Source of the DNA: Myxococcus stipitatus DSM 14675
GTDB lineage: Bacteria; Myxococcota; Myxococcia; Myxococcales; Myxococcaceae
DNA length: 64,000 bases
Reading direction: 5' to 3'
NCBI RefSeq assembly: GCF_000331735.1
Contig: NC_020126.1
Span: 7,195,501-7,259,500 of the forward strand
The notes below the pieces were generated by a model. That model was not told where the DNA came from and made no database searches. It saw only the letters and a list, made by a program, of their open reading frames with translations. A program made the translations under genes and the position numbers. This document shows, one piece after another, positions 28,207 through 36,388 of this stretch; position 1 is the first letter of the stretch, and each line of letters begins with the position of its first letter.

Positions 28207-29264
28207 AGGCGGCGGAGCTGCTCCAGGCGCTGGTGGCCATCCCCAGCGTTTCGGGTGACGAGCGACTCATCGCGGACACGGTGTCCGGGTGGGCGGAGGG
28301 CTGGGGTGCGCGCGTCCAACGCAAGGGCCACAATGTGTGGTTCTCCGTGGGAAGCGGGCCGCGCCGGCTGCTCGTCAACTCGCACCTGGACACGGTGAAG
28401 CCGTGTGCCGGGTGGACGTACGCGCCCCACGCGCCCGAGTGGCGTGAGGACCGCCTGTACGGCCTGGGCAGCAACGACGCCAAGGGCTGCGTGACGGGGA
28501 TGCTCGTCGCGGCCCGGACGCTGCTGAAGGAAGGCGCGTCGCTCGGCGGAGAGCTTGTCTTCGCGTTCACCGCCGAGGAGGAGACTGGAGGCCAGGGCCT
28601 GGGCACGCTCCTGCCCGAGCTGGGCCCTCTCGACGCCGCCGTGGTGGGCGAGCCCACCAGCCTCAAGCCCTGCACGGCGCAGCGGGGCATGCTGCTCCTG
28701 CGCTGCACCGCGCACGGCAAGAGCTCCCACGTCGCGCACGCGCACAACGCGGGCGCGGTGAACGCCATCCACGTCGCGGCGGGAGACATCGCCACGCTGG
28801 CGGAGCTGCGCTTCCCGTCGCATCCGCTGTTGGGTGAGGCGCGGGCACAGGTGACGCAGATCTCCGGGGGGCTGGCGCGCAACCAGATTCCGGACGCGTG
28901 CGAGTTCTTCGTGGACCTGCGCACCACGCCGAGCATGGACCACGCGCAGGTGGCGACGGGCCTGGGCGGCGTGTTGAAGAGCGAGGTGAAGGTGCACTCG
29001 GCGCGGTACCTGCCGAAGGCGACGGCCTCGAATCAGCCCATCGTCCGGGCGGCGATGGCCGCGTCGGGCGAGCAGCCCGTGGGCTCCAGCACCACGTCCG
29101 ACTGGGCCTTCCTGGGGGAGCTTCCCACGGTGAAGGTGGGGCCGGGCGACACGCTGAGGAGCCACCTGGCGGACGAGTACCTCACCCTGGCGGAGCTGGA
29201 AGCCGGCGCCGCCTTCTACACGCGACTGTTGCGCGGTTACTTCGAGGAGGCGGCCCGTGGCTGA
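28203..29264 (+). CDS. M20 family acetylcitrulline/acetylornithine deacetylase (ArgE/LysK type)
   Basis: This 353-residue metallohydrolase has the M20 pattern: LVNSHLDTVKP, GLGSNDAKGCVTGML, FTAEEETGGQG and VGEPTSLKP. It is shorter than classical ArgE and closer to LysK. With an acetylornithine carbamoyltransferase in the same operon, its likely task is to release citrulline from N-acetylcitrulline. It starts inside argB (ATGA overlap) and overlaps argH by eight bases. Confidence 0.87.
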   Translation: MKAAELLQALVAIPSVSGDERLIADTVSGWAEGWGARVQRKGHNVWFSVGSGPRRLLVNSHLDTVKPCAGWTYAPHAPEWREDRLYGLGSNDAKGCVTGMLVAARTLLKEGASLGGELVFAFTAEEETGGQGLGTLLPELGPLDAAVVGEPTSLKPCTAQRGMLLLRCTAHGKSSHVAHAHNAGAVNAIHVAAGDIATLAELRFPSHPLLGEARAQVTQISGGLARNQIPDACEFFVDLRTTPSMDHAQVATGLGGVLKSEVKVHSARYLPKATASNQPIVRAAMAASGEQPVGSSTTSDWAFLGELPTVKVGPGDTLRSHLADEYLTLAELEAGAAFYTRLLRGYFEEAARG

Positions 29265-30621
29265 GACCCTGTGGGGCAAGGGTGCCGCGTTGGACGCGGT
29301 CATCCACCGGTTCACCGTGGGCGACGACCCCATCGTCGACCTGTCCCTGGCGCCGCACGACGCGCTGGGCAGCGCCGCGCACGCGCGCATGCTGGGCAAG
29401 GTGGGCCTGTTGAAGCCCGAGGAGTCCCGCACGCTCGTCGGCGCGCTGAAGACGCTGCACGACGAGGCGCGCGCGGGCCGCTTCACCATCCTCCCCGAGC
29501 AGGAGGACGGACACACCGCGCTCGAGGCCGCGCTGGTGGAGCGCATCGGCGAGCCCGGCAAGCGCATCCATCTGGCGCGCTCGCGCAATGACCAGGTGCT
29601 GCTCGCGACGCGGCTGTTCCTCCGCGAGGAGGTGCTCGCGCTGGGGGCGGGCGCCGTCAAGCTGGCGGAGGCGTTCCTCGACTTCGCGCAGGCGCACGCC
29701 CAGGTGCCGATGCCGGGCTACACCCACCTGCGTCGCGCGATGCCGTCCACGTTCGGCATGTGGGGCATGGCCTTCGCCGAGGGGCTGCTGGAGGAGTTGG
29801 AGGCGCTGCGCGGCGTGTGGGCTCGGCTGGACCGCTGCCCGCTGGGCGCCGCCGCGGGCTTCGGCGTGCCGCTGCCCATCGACCGGGAGTACGTCGCGCG
29901 GCTGCTCGGTTTCAGTCGGGTGCAGAGAAGCCCCATCGACGCGCAGAACGGCCGGGGCCGCCATGAGCTGGCGGTGCTGAGCTGGGCGTGCGGCGTCGCG
30001 AACACGCTGGAGAAGTGGCTGTGGGACGTGCAGCTCTACAGCACGGACGAGTTCGGCTTCCTCGGGCTGCCGGACGCGTTCACCACGGGCTCGTCCATCA
30101 TGCCGCAGAAGAAGAACCCGGACGTGGTGGAGCTGGCGCGAGGCCGCTGCCGCGAGCTGCGCGGACTGGCGCACCAGGTGGAGGCCATCGCGGGCGGACT
30201 GCCCTCCAGCTACCACCGAGACTTCCAGCTCCTCAAGCGCCCCACCCTCGCGGCGCTGACGTCCAGCCGCTCGCTGCTGGACGTGCTGACGCGGCTGGTG
30301 CCGGTGCTGCAAGTGAAGGCGGACGCCGCCGCGCGCGCCTGTGACGACACGCTGTATGCGGCCCACCATGCGTACACGCTGGTGGCGGGTGGACAGGCGT
30401 TCCGCGATGCATACCGGCAGGTGGGCCGCGAGCTCGCCGACGGCACGTTCCGCCCGGACCGCGAGGCACTGACGGCCACCCACCTGGGTGGCGCGGGCAA
30501 CCTGGGCCTGCCCCAGGCCCGAGAGGAGCTGGCCGCCGCGCGCGCCTGGCTCGACGACACCCACCACGCGCTGGCCACCGCCTCCGCGCGCGTCTGGGAC
30601 CTGAACAACCCTTCCCCGTGA
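29257..30621 (+). CDS. argH: Argininosuccinate lyase
   Basis: This 454-residue member of the fumarase superfamily splits argininosuccinate into arginine and fumarate. It has the family signature GSSIMPQKKNPDVVEL near residue 284, plus RSRNDQVLLATRLFL and GYTHLRRAMPSTFG. The start is GTG, overlapping the deacetylase gene. The order argH before argG fits tight coupling in this operon. Confidence 0.95.
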   Translation: MAETLWGKGAALDAVIHRFTVGDDPIVDLSLAPHDALGSAAHARMLGKVGLLKPEESRTLVGALKTLHDEARAGRFTILPEQEDGHTALEAALVERIGEPGKRIHLARSRNDQVLLATRLFLREEVLALGAGAVKLAEAFLDFAQAHAQVPMPGYTHLRRAMPSTFGMWGMAFAEGLLEELEALRGVWARLDRCPLGAAAGFGVPLPIDREYVARLLGFSRVQRSPIDAQNGRGRHELAVLSWACGVANTLEKWLWDVQLYSTDEFGFLGLPDAFTTGSSIMPQKKNPDVVELARGRCRELRGLAHQVEAIAGGLPSSYHRDFQLLKRPTLAALTSSRSLLDVLTRLVPVLQVKADAAARACDDTLYAAHHAYTLVAGGQAFRDAYRQVGRELADGTFRPDREALTATHLGGAGNLGLPQAREELAAARAWLDDTHHALATASARVWDLNNPSP

Positions 30622-30632
30622 GGAGTGAAGTG

Positions 30633-31826
30633 ATGAGCAAGAAGAACGTGGTGCTGGCCTTCTCCGGCGGACTCGATACCGCTTTCTGCACGGTGTACCT
30701 GCGCGAGCAGGGCTACACCGTCACCACCGTCACCGTGGACACCGGTGGCTTCCCGCCCGAGCAGCTGGCGAGCATCGCCGCCCTGTCCGCGAAGCTGGGC
30801 GCGGTGGAGCACATCAAGGTGGACGCGCGCGCCACGCTGTTCCAGGGCTACCTGCGCCACCTCATCGCCGGCAACGTGCTGCGCGGCCAGCTCTACCCCC
30901 TGAGCGTGTCCGCCGAGCGCGCGTGCCAGGCGGTGGAGGTCGTGCGCGTGGCGCGCGAGAAGGGCGTGCAGTCGTTGGCCCACGGCAGCACCGGCGCCGG
31001 CAATGACCAGGTGCGCTTCGACGTGGCCTTCCGCTCGCTGGCGGGAGACCTGGAGCTGCTCACCCCCATCCGCACGCTGGGCCTGAGCCGTCAGCAGGAG
31101 CTGTCGTACCTGGCCGAGCGCGGCATCCACATGCCGCCGAAGCTGGGCTCCTACTCCGTCAACGAGGGCATGTGGGGCACGTCCGTGGGCGGCAGCGAGA
31201 CGCTCAACTCGTGGAGCGCGCTGCCCGAGGCGGCCTTCCCCGCGGGTGAGATTCCCACGGACCTGAAGCCTCGGCCCCTCACGGTGGGCTTCGAGCAGGG
31301 CATCCCCACGTCGCTCGACGGCAAGGCCCTGAGCCCCGTGGACCTCGTCGAGGCGCTCAACGTCCTGGGCCGCCAGTACGGCATCGGCCGGGGCGTGCAC
31401 CTGGGCGACACCATCCTCGGCATCAAGGGCCGCGTCGGCTTCGAGGCCCCCGCCGCGCACCTGCTCATCACCTCGCACCGCGAGCTGGAGAAGCTGGTGC
31501 TGTCGGGCAAGCAGCTCTTCTGGAAGGAGACCGTGGGCAACCTCTACGGCTCGCTGCTGCACGAGGGCCACTTCTTCGACCCGCTGGTGAAGGACCTGGA
31601 GGCGTTCCTCACGTCCTCGCAGGAGCGCGTGACGGGCGAGGTGCGGCTGATGCTCCACCCGCGCTCGATGGTGGTGGAGGGCGTGCGCTCACCGCACTCG
31701 CTGATGGACGCGAAGGTGGCGACGTACGGCGAGGCCAACGTGTTGTGGACAGGCTCGGAAGCGGCGGGCTTCGCCAAGCTGTACGGCGTGGCGCAGATGC
31801 TCTCGCACCGGGCGAAGGGAGGCTGA
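30633..31826 (+). CDS. argG: Argininosuccinate synthase
   Basis: This 397-residue ATP-pyrophosphatase joins citrulline and aspartate. The PP-loop AFSGGLDTAFC is at residues 8-18, and AHGSTGAGNDQVRFD and YSVNEGMWGTSVGG follow. ATG 30633 is preferred over the GTG at 30618 because AGGAG lies seven to twelve bases before it and the protein then begins with the family N-terminus. It follows argH by 11 bases. Confidence 0.95.
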   Translation: MSKKNVVLAFSGGLDTAFCTVYLREQGYTVTTVTVDTGGFPPEQLASIAALSAKLGAVEHIKVDARATLFQGYLRHLIAGNVLRGQLYPLSVSAERACQAVEVVRVAREKGVQSLAHGSTGAGNDQVRFDVAFRSLAGDLELLTPIRTLGLSRQQELSYLAERGIHMPPKLGSYSVNEGMWGTSVGGSETLNSWSALPEAAFPAGEIPTDLKPRPLTVGFEQGIPTSLDGKALSPVDLVEALNVLGRQYGIGRGVHLGDTILGIKGRVGFEAPAAHLLITSHRELEKLVLSGKQLFWKETVGNLYGSLLHEGHFFDPLVKDLEAFLTSSQERVTGEVRLMLHPRSMVVEGVRSPHSLMDAKVATYGEANVLWTGSEAAGFAKLYGVAQMLSHRAKGG

Positions 31827-31830
31827 CATC

Positions 31831-32892
31831 ATGAAGGTCTTCGTCGACAAGGTCGGAAGTGTCACCCGCAACCTGGGCCTGGGCCGCACGGTTCACCTCA
31901 CCACCGAGGTCAAGGCGGAGGAAGGCGCCGTCATCGCCGTGCGCATCCATGGCGAGAAGAGCGTCTACAACCAGCTCGAGGACTGCAACGGCCGGCTGGT
32001 GACGCTGCACGGGGGCGACATCATGGTGGGCGCCCTGGGTCACCGCAACGCGCTGCACGGCTACGAGGGCGTGGTGCCCGAGTCCGTCGTGGTGGGCCAG
32101 CGGCTCAACGTGCTCAACATGGGCGGCGTCATCGGCAAGTGCACCTCGCACAACCCGGGCGTGGGCGTGCCCTTCGAGGCCGAGGTGCTGGGCCAGGTGC
32201 TGGAGTTCCCGGAGCTGATGTCGCGCGAGGGCCAGCCGGCGCACATCTCCTCGGGCGCGCTGAAGGGCGGCTCGACGCCGGTGAAGTGCCCCGTCGTCTA
32301 CGTCGTGGGCACGTGCATGAACGCGGGCAAGACGTACGCGGCCAGCGCGATGGTGCGCAAGCTGGCGCAGGCGGGCTACCGCGTGGGCGGCGCGAAGCTG
32401 ACGGGTGTGTCGCTGATGCGCGACACGCTGAGCATGCAGGACTCCGGCGCGGACGTGGTGATGGACTTCACGGACGCGGGCATCGTGTGCACGGGGCCTC
32501 GCACGGCGGCGCGCGTGGCGCGGGTGCTGTTCTCCGAGATGGCCGCGGCGGAGGTGGACGTCATCGTCGCGGAGACGGGTGACGGCATCATGGGCGAGTA
32601 CGGCGTCCAGGCGATTCTCGCGGACCCGGAGCTCAAGGGCCTGGCGGGCGCGTGGGTGATGTGCGCGAACGACCCGGTGGGCGCCGCCGGCGGCGTGCGC
32701 CACCTGAAGGAGACGTACAGCATCGACGTGGACGTGCTCGCGGGTCCCGCCACGGACAACGCGGTGGGCGTGCGCTTCGTCGAGCAGGTGGTGGGAGTGC
32801 CCGCGCGCAACGCTCGCGCGGACGCGGCGGCACTGGGTGGTCTCATCCTGGAGAAGCTCGCGCCCAAGCTGGGTGCGGGGAGGAAGTCATGA
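31831..32892 (+). CDS. P-loop protein of unknown function in the arginine operon
   Basis: This 353-residue cytoplasmic protein has an N-terminal beta-rich half and a C-terminal nucleotide-binding domain with Walker A VVGTCMNAGKTYAAS at about residue 155, then GGAKLTGVSLMRDT and VIVAETGDGIMGEYG, which recalls dethiobiotin synthetase and DUF1611 proteins. The DUF1611 hallmarks GQTGI and EGQGS are not visible, so membership is doubtful. It sits between argG and argC, four bases after the former and overlapping the latter, so it should have a role in arginine metabolism. Confidence 0.75.
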   Translation: MKVFVDKVGSVTRNLGLGRTVHLTTEVKAEEGAVIAVRIHGEKSVYNQLEDCNGRLVTLHGGDIMVGALGHRNALHGYEGVVPESVVVGQRLNVLNMGGVIGKCTSHNPGVGVPFEAEVLGQVLEFPELMSREGQPAHISSGALKGGSTPVKCPVVYVVGTCMNAGKTYAASAMVRKLAQAGYRVGGAKLTGVSLMRDTLSMQDSGADVVMDFTDAGIVCTGPRTAARVARVLFSEMAAAEVDVIVAETGDGIMGEYGVQAILADPELKGLAGAWVMCANDPVGAAGGVRHLKETYSIDVDVLAGPATDNAVGVRFVEQVVGVPARNARADAAALGGLILEKLAPKLGAGRKS

Positions 32893-33956
32893 CGCGGGCG
32901 CATATCTACATCTTGGGAGCCTCCGGTTTCGGCGGCGGCGAGCTCTTGCGGATTCTCTCCGGCCACCCCGCCGTGGCGGGCATCCGCGTCGTGTCCCGGC
33001 ACCACGCGGGCGCGCCCGTCCACAAGGTGCACCCGCACCTGCGCGGACTGGTGGACGCGACCTTCGAGGCGGAGCCGGACTGGCGCTGGCTGGCGGACTC
33101 GCAGCAGCCGGTGGTGTTCAGCGCGCTGGGGCACGGCGAGCTGGCCACGCAGTTCCTGGCGCTGGAGAAGAAGTGGGCCGAGGTCGGCCTCGCCGACAGG
33201 GTCCTGCTCGTGGACCTGTCCAGCGACTTCCGGCTGGACCACCCGGGCCGGTACGCGGGCGCCTACGGCAAGCCGCACCCCGCGCCAGACCTGCTGGGCA
33301 CCTTCACGTACGGCCTCACCGAGTGGAAGCGCGAGGAACTCAAGGGCGCGCGTCGCATCGCGAACCCCGGCTGCTTCGCCACCGCGGTGCAGTTGGCGCT
33401 GCTGCCCATCGCGTCCACGCCGGGCCTGGGCCTGCTGGCCGTGTCGGGTGTCACGGGCTCCTCCGGCTCCGGCTCCCTGCCGGGCGAGGGCACGCACCAC
33501 CCCACCCGCGCGCATGACTTCCGCGCGTACAAGCCGCTGGAGCACCAGCACGAGGCGGAGGTGGAGGTCATGCTGGTGGCGCACGGCGCCCAGCGTCACC
33601 GGCTGGCCTTCGTGCCGCACTCGGCGCCCATGGTGCGCGGCATCTTCGCCACCGTGCAGTTCGAGTGGCCCGAGCACGGCGGCGCGGTGGTGACGCAGTC
33701 GCTGACGGAGAAGTTCCGCCGCTATTATGAGGGCTCGAAGTTCGTCCGCATCGTCGAGGGCACGCCCCGCATCGCCGCCGTCACGGGCAGCAACTTCTGC
33801 GACATCTCCGTCGCGACGAAGGGCCGCTCCGTCGCCGTCATGGCCGCGCTGGACAACCTGGTGAAGGGCATGGCCGGCCAGGCGGTGCAGAACTTCAACG
33901 TGTCCCTGGGCCTGCCCGAGGACACCGGTCTGCGGCAGGCGGCCTGCTACCCGTAG
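32889..33956 (+). CDS. argC: N-acetyl-gamma-glutamyl-phosphate reductase
   Basis: This 355-residue NADPH-dependent enzyme reduces N-acetylglutamyl phosphate to the semialdehyde. It has the nucleotide motif YILGASGFGGGELLR at residues 7-21, the catalytic Cys C162 in ANPGCFATAVQLA, and the VTGSSGSG and H-rich segment GEGTHHPTRAHDFRAY. ATG 32889 overlaps the stop of the preceding P-loop gene. It is the last gene of the arginine operon. Confidence 0.93.
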   Translation: MTRAHIYILGASGFGGGELLRILSGHPAVAGIRVVSRHHAGAPVHKVHPHLRGLVDATFEAEPDWRWLADSQQPVVFSALGHGELATQFLALEKKWAEVGLADRVLLVDLSSDFRLDHPGRYAGAYGKPHPAPDLLGTFTYGLTEWKREELKGARRIANPGCFATAVQLALLPIASTPGLGLLAVSGVTGSSGSGSLPGEGTHHPTRAHDFRAYKPLEHQHEAEVEVMLVAHGAQRHRLAFVPHSAPMVRGIFATVQFEWPEHGGAVVTQSLTEKFRRYYEGSKFVRIVEGTPRIAAVTGSNFCDISVATKGRSVAVMAALDNLVKGMAGQAVQNFNVSLGLPEDTGLRQAACYP

Positions 33957-34305
33957 GCCGATGAAGTCCCCCCGCTCCGGGGCCCATCCGGAGCGGGCTC
34001 GAGGGTGCTCTTCGTCAGGCTTCACCGTGCCTGGAAGTCGAGCACGAGAAGCACCCTCTGTTTCCAGGAACCGCGTGCGCGCTCGAGCGTGAGAATCCGC
34101 CGCCGACGCGTCAGACTCCTGGAATGCCCTCGTCCACGACGCCCTCGCGCCCCTCCCCTGCTGCCTGGAGAGGAAGGCGCGTCCTCGTGGATGAAAGGTC
34201 GCGCATGCCCATCGCGGAAGCCGCAGGTGGATGTCCTCGCGTCAGTCCTCTTCCCGTCACGCGCCCAGCCCGGACGGCCACCGTGAACCAGGGAGGGCGC
34301 TAGCC
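33957..34305 (+). other. Intergenic region with hairpins, no gene seen
   Basis: This 349-base stretch holds two hairpins. The first, CCCGCTCCGG / CCGGAGCGGG at 33971-33997, follows argC and is a likely terminator without a T-tract. The second is a longer imperfect stem-loop at 34001-34058. The rest shows no convincing coding frame or promoter. Confidence 0.6.
34001..34058 (+). ncRNA. Structured stem-loop element, possible RNA
   Basis: GAGGGTGCT at 34001-34009 pairs with AGCACCCTC at 34050-34058. CTTCGT and ACGAG extend the stem with a wobble, and an inner hairpin CAGGC / GCCTG lies at 34016-34033. It is 45 bases after the argC stop. There is no T-tract and no clear promoter, so it may be a processing or termination structure rather than a gene. 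Confidence 0.35.
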
Positions 34306-35202
34306 ATGCCCTCCCGCGCACGCGCCGTCCTCTTCGGGCGCAACCCCTCGCAGTACGACACCTTCGACGTGGAAGCGGAGGCGGCGGAGTCCCTGGGCTT
34401 CGACACCTACCAGGTGGACCTGGCCGCGCTGCTCAACGGCAACACCGAGCACGCGCTCGAGGCCGTGCCGAAGCGCGGCGGGCTCCGACTGCTCTATCGC
34501 GGGTGGATGCTCACCGAGGAGGAGTACGCCACGCTCGACGAAGCCCTCTCCGAGCGAGGGCACCGGCTGATGACCTCGCCGGACCAATACGCAGCCGCGC
34601 TGTACCTGCCACTCTGGTACCCCAACCTCTCGCGCTACACCGCGCGCTCCGTCTGGACGGAGGGCACCGACGCGGACGAGGCCTGGAGGGCGGCGCAGGC
34701 GCTCGGCCCTTCTCCGTGGATTCTCAAGGACCACGTGAAGTCCGCGAAGGAGCGCTGGGAGGAGGCCTGCTTCGTTCCCGCCCAGGCCACGCGCGAGGAC
34801 TTCGCGCGCATCTGCGCCAACCTCGTGGAGGAGCGAGGGGAGCGCTTCGAGCGGGGACTCGTCGTCCGCAAGTACCTGCCCCTCAAGGTCTACGGCCGCA
34901 CACCCACCGGGCCCGCGCACCTGGAGTTCCGCCTCTTCTTCGGGCACGGGCGACTGCTCGCCGCCGAGCAGCACCACGAGTTCGACGTCGACACGCCGGA
35001 CTTCTCCGCCTTCGAGCCCCTGGGCCGCCGCATCGACTCCCCCTTCTTCTCCCTCGACGTCGCGATGCTCGAGGACGGCGGGTGGGCCGTCATCGAGGTG
35101 AACGACGGAGGAGTCTCTGGGCTCCCTCCGGGACTGGACCCGCGCGTCCTCTTCGAGCCGCTGCTGGGAGGCTCGTCGGGCCTCAGTCGCTCACGGACAT
35201 GA
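34306..35202 (+). CDS. ATP-grasp domain protein (DUF4343-like)
   Basis: This 298-residue protein has an N-terminal Rossmann-like part and an ATP-grasp fold from about residue 130: PWILKDHVKSAKERWEEA, GLVVRKYLPL, LEFRLFFGHGRLLA and WAVIEVNDGG with the metal-binding ExN at the end. Such proteins ligate a carboxylate to an amine or thiol; substrates are unknown. GGGAGG nine bases before ATG 34306 supports the start. Its last 12 bases overlap the convergent gene. Confidence 0.77.
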   Translation: MPSRARAVLFGRNPSQYDTFDVEAEAAESLGFDTYQVDLAALLNGNTEHALEAVPKRGGLRLLYRGWMLTEEEYATLDEALSERGHRLMTSPDQYAAALYLPLWYPNLSRYTARSVWTEGTDADEAWRAAQALGPSPWILKDHVKSAKERWEEACFVPAQATREDFARICANLVEERGERFERGLVVRKYLPLKVYGRTPTGPAHLEFRLFFGHGRLLAAEQHHEFDVDTPDFSAFEPLGRRIDSPFFSLDVAMLEDGGWAVIEVNDGGVSGLPPGLDPRVLFEPLLGGSSGLSRSRT

Positions 35203-36078
35203 AATCAAGAGCGAAGTCAGGGCCGTGCAAGACGCCGTCGAGCTGTCGTTCTGGGGATTGGGGTCCGCTGGGTCGACTTGAGTCGTCGTCGCTGTCGCAT
35301 CCAGCGGCCCCAGCGCCAGGACCCCATAGTATGCGGTGAACGACAGGCTCCTGGAGTCGCCCGGCGCCAGTTCGTACATCCCGCAGAGAACCTCCCGAGT
35401 CCCCACATCGAACGAACAATCGTCCGAAGAGGGGGTGACCAGCAGCACGGAAGCAGGAAGCGTGGTCTTCACCAGTGTGAGCCATGCATCGTTGGGCCCA
35501 TCGTTCCGCACCGCCAACGTATAGAGCACGTTGCTCCCCAGGAGCGGCGCCTGCGCGCGCAACTGGACTCCGATGTCCGCTTGAGCCGGGACGTACAAGT
35601 CAAAGCCCGGCATGGGACCGCTGCGCAGAGTGCCGCCCCTCTCTCGGAAGGAGAACCCCGCCACCACACCGATTCGACTCCCCCTTGGCACGGAAGGCGA
35701 CACGGTGAAGTACGCGGTGACGGTACGAGCCTCACCCAATGGAAGGTCCGGAGGCGCGGCGGAGATGCGATAGGAACCCGAGACCTGAGTGCAAGCCTCC
35801 ACCGGCACACACCCCGTGAGCGTCAACGGAAGCGAGACGGGATAACTCGCATACGAAGCCACGAGCGGACTGTTGAAGATGTTCGTGAACGTATGGGTAA
35901 ACGCCAGCGTCTGCCCCGGCTGGACCTCATCATCCGCGACGGCGATTCGTAACATGCTCGTCGAGTCGACGACGACGATCGGGCTGGCTGCCGCGGCCCC
36001 AGAGCTCCCGGGCCCCGCAGCGAAAACAACGGCAAACATCAGAACCCCCTGCCACACCCACTTCCCCCTGCCACTCAT
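35191..36078 (-). CDS. Secreted DUF11-like protein
   Basis: This 295-residue protein has a signal peptide (about residues 1-31) and two beta-sandwich repeats of DUF11 type, most clearly IGVQLRAQAPLLGSNVLYTLAVRNDGPNDAWLTLVKTTLPASV from about residue 168, with VDPADPNPQNDSSTAS near the end. Four to six Cys suggest disulphides in the exported form. Base use is noticeably less GC-rich in third positions than in its neighbours, which hints at a more recent arrival. Function unknown. Confidence 0.75.
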   Translation of the reverse strand: MSGRGKWVWQGVLMFAVVFAAGPGSSGAAAASPIVVVDSTSMLRIAVADDEVQPGQTLAFTHTFTNIFNSPLVASYASYPVSLPLTLTGCVPVEACTQVSGSYRISAAPPDLPLGEARTVTAYFTVSPSVPRGSRIGVVAGFSFRERGGTLRSGPMPGFDLYVPAQADIGVQLRAQAPLLGSNVLYTLAVRNDGPNDAWLTLVKTTLPASVLLVTPSSDDCSFDVGTREVLCGMYELAPGDSRSLSFTAYYGVLALGPLDATATTTQVDPADPNPQNDSSTASCTALTSLLISCP

Positions 36079-36388
36079 GGACGACTCCCTTCAATTGGAG
36101 GGTCGCCGCATAGAAGTCCTTCGACTGCTCAACAAGCCACTCCTCTTCCGCAACCGTCACCACTGAACACTCTCCACGCATGGGGCCGTTCGTGAATGGC
36201 TGCCTTCTCATGGGAGCGAGGGTGATGGCCGGCGACGCGCCACCTCGGTACGAATCGCCTCCCGCAAGTCCCAGGGTGCCGGGTAGTCAGGCACCCGCCC
36301 CGCTGTTTCCTGCCCACGGCTCCCGCCCCCACGCGCATCTGCGGTATACCGAGCCCAGAACGTTTGACGTCAAATCAGGCAAGGAACG
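36079..36388. other. Intergenic region between the DUF11-like and antiporter genes
   Basis: This 310-base divergent region contains only short, unsupported frames. Its one striking element is the palindrome TTTGACGTCAAA at 36363-36374 just before the antiporter gene. No clear promoter was assigned. Confidence 0.5.
36363..36374. promoter_or_regulatory. Perfect 12-bp palindrome before the antiporter gene
   Basis: TTTGACGTCAAA ends 14 bases before ATG 36389. A protein bound there would cover the start of the mRNA or its leader. Confidence 0.4.
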
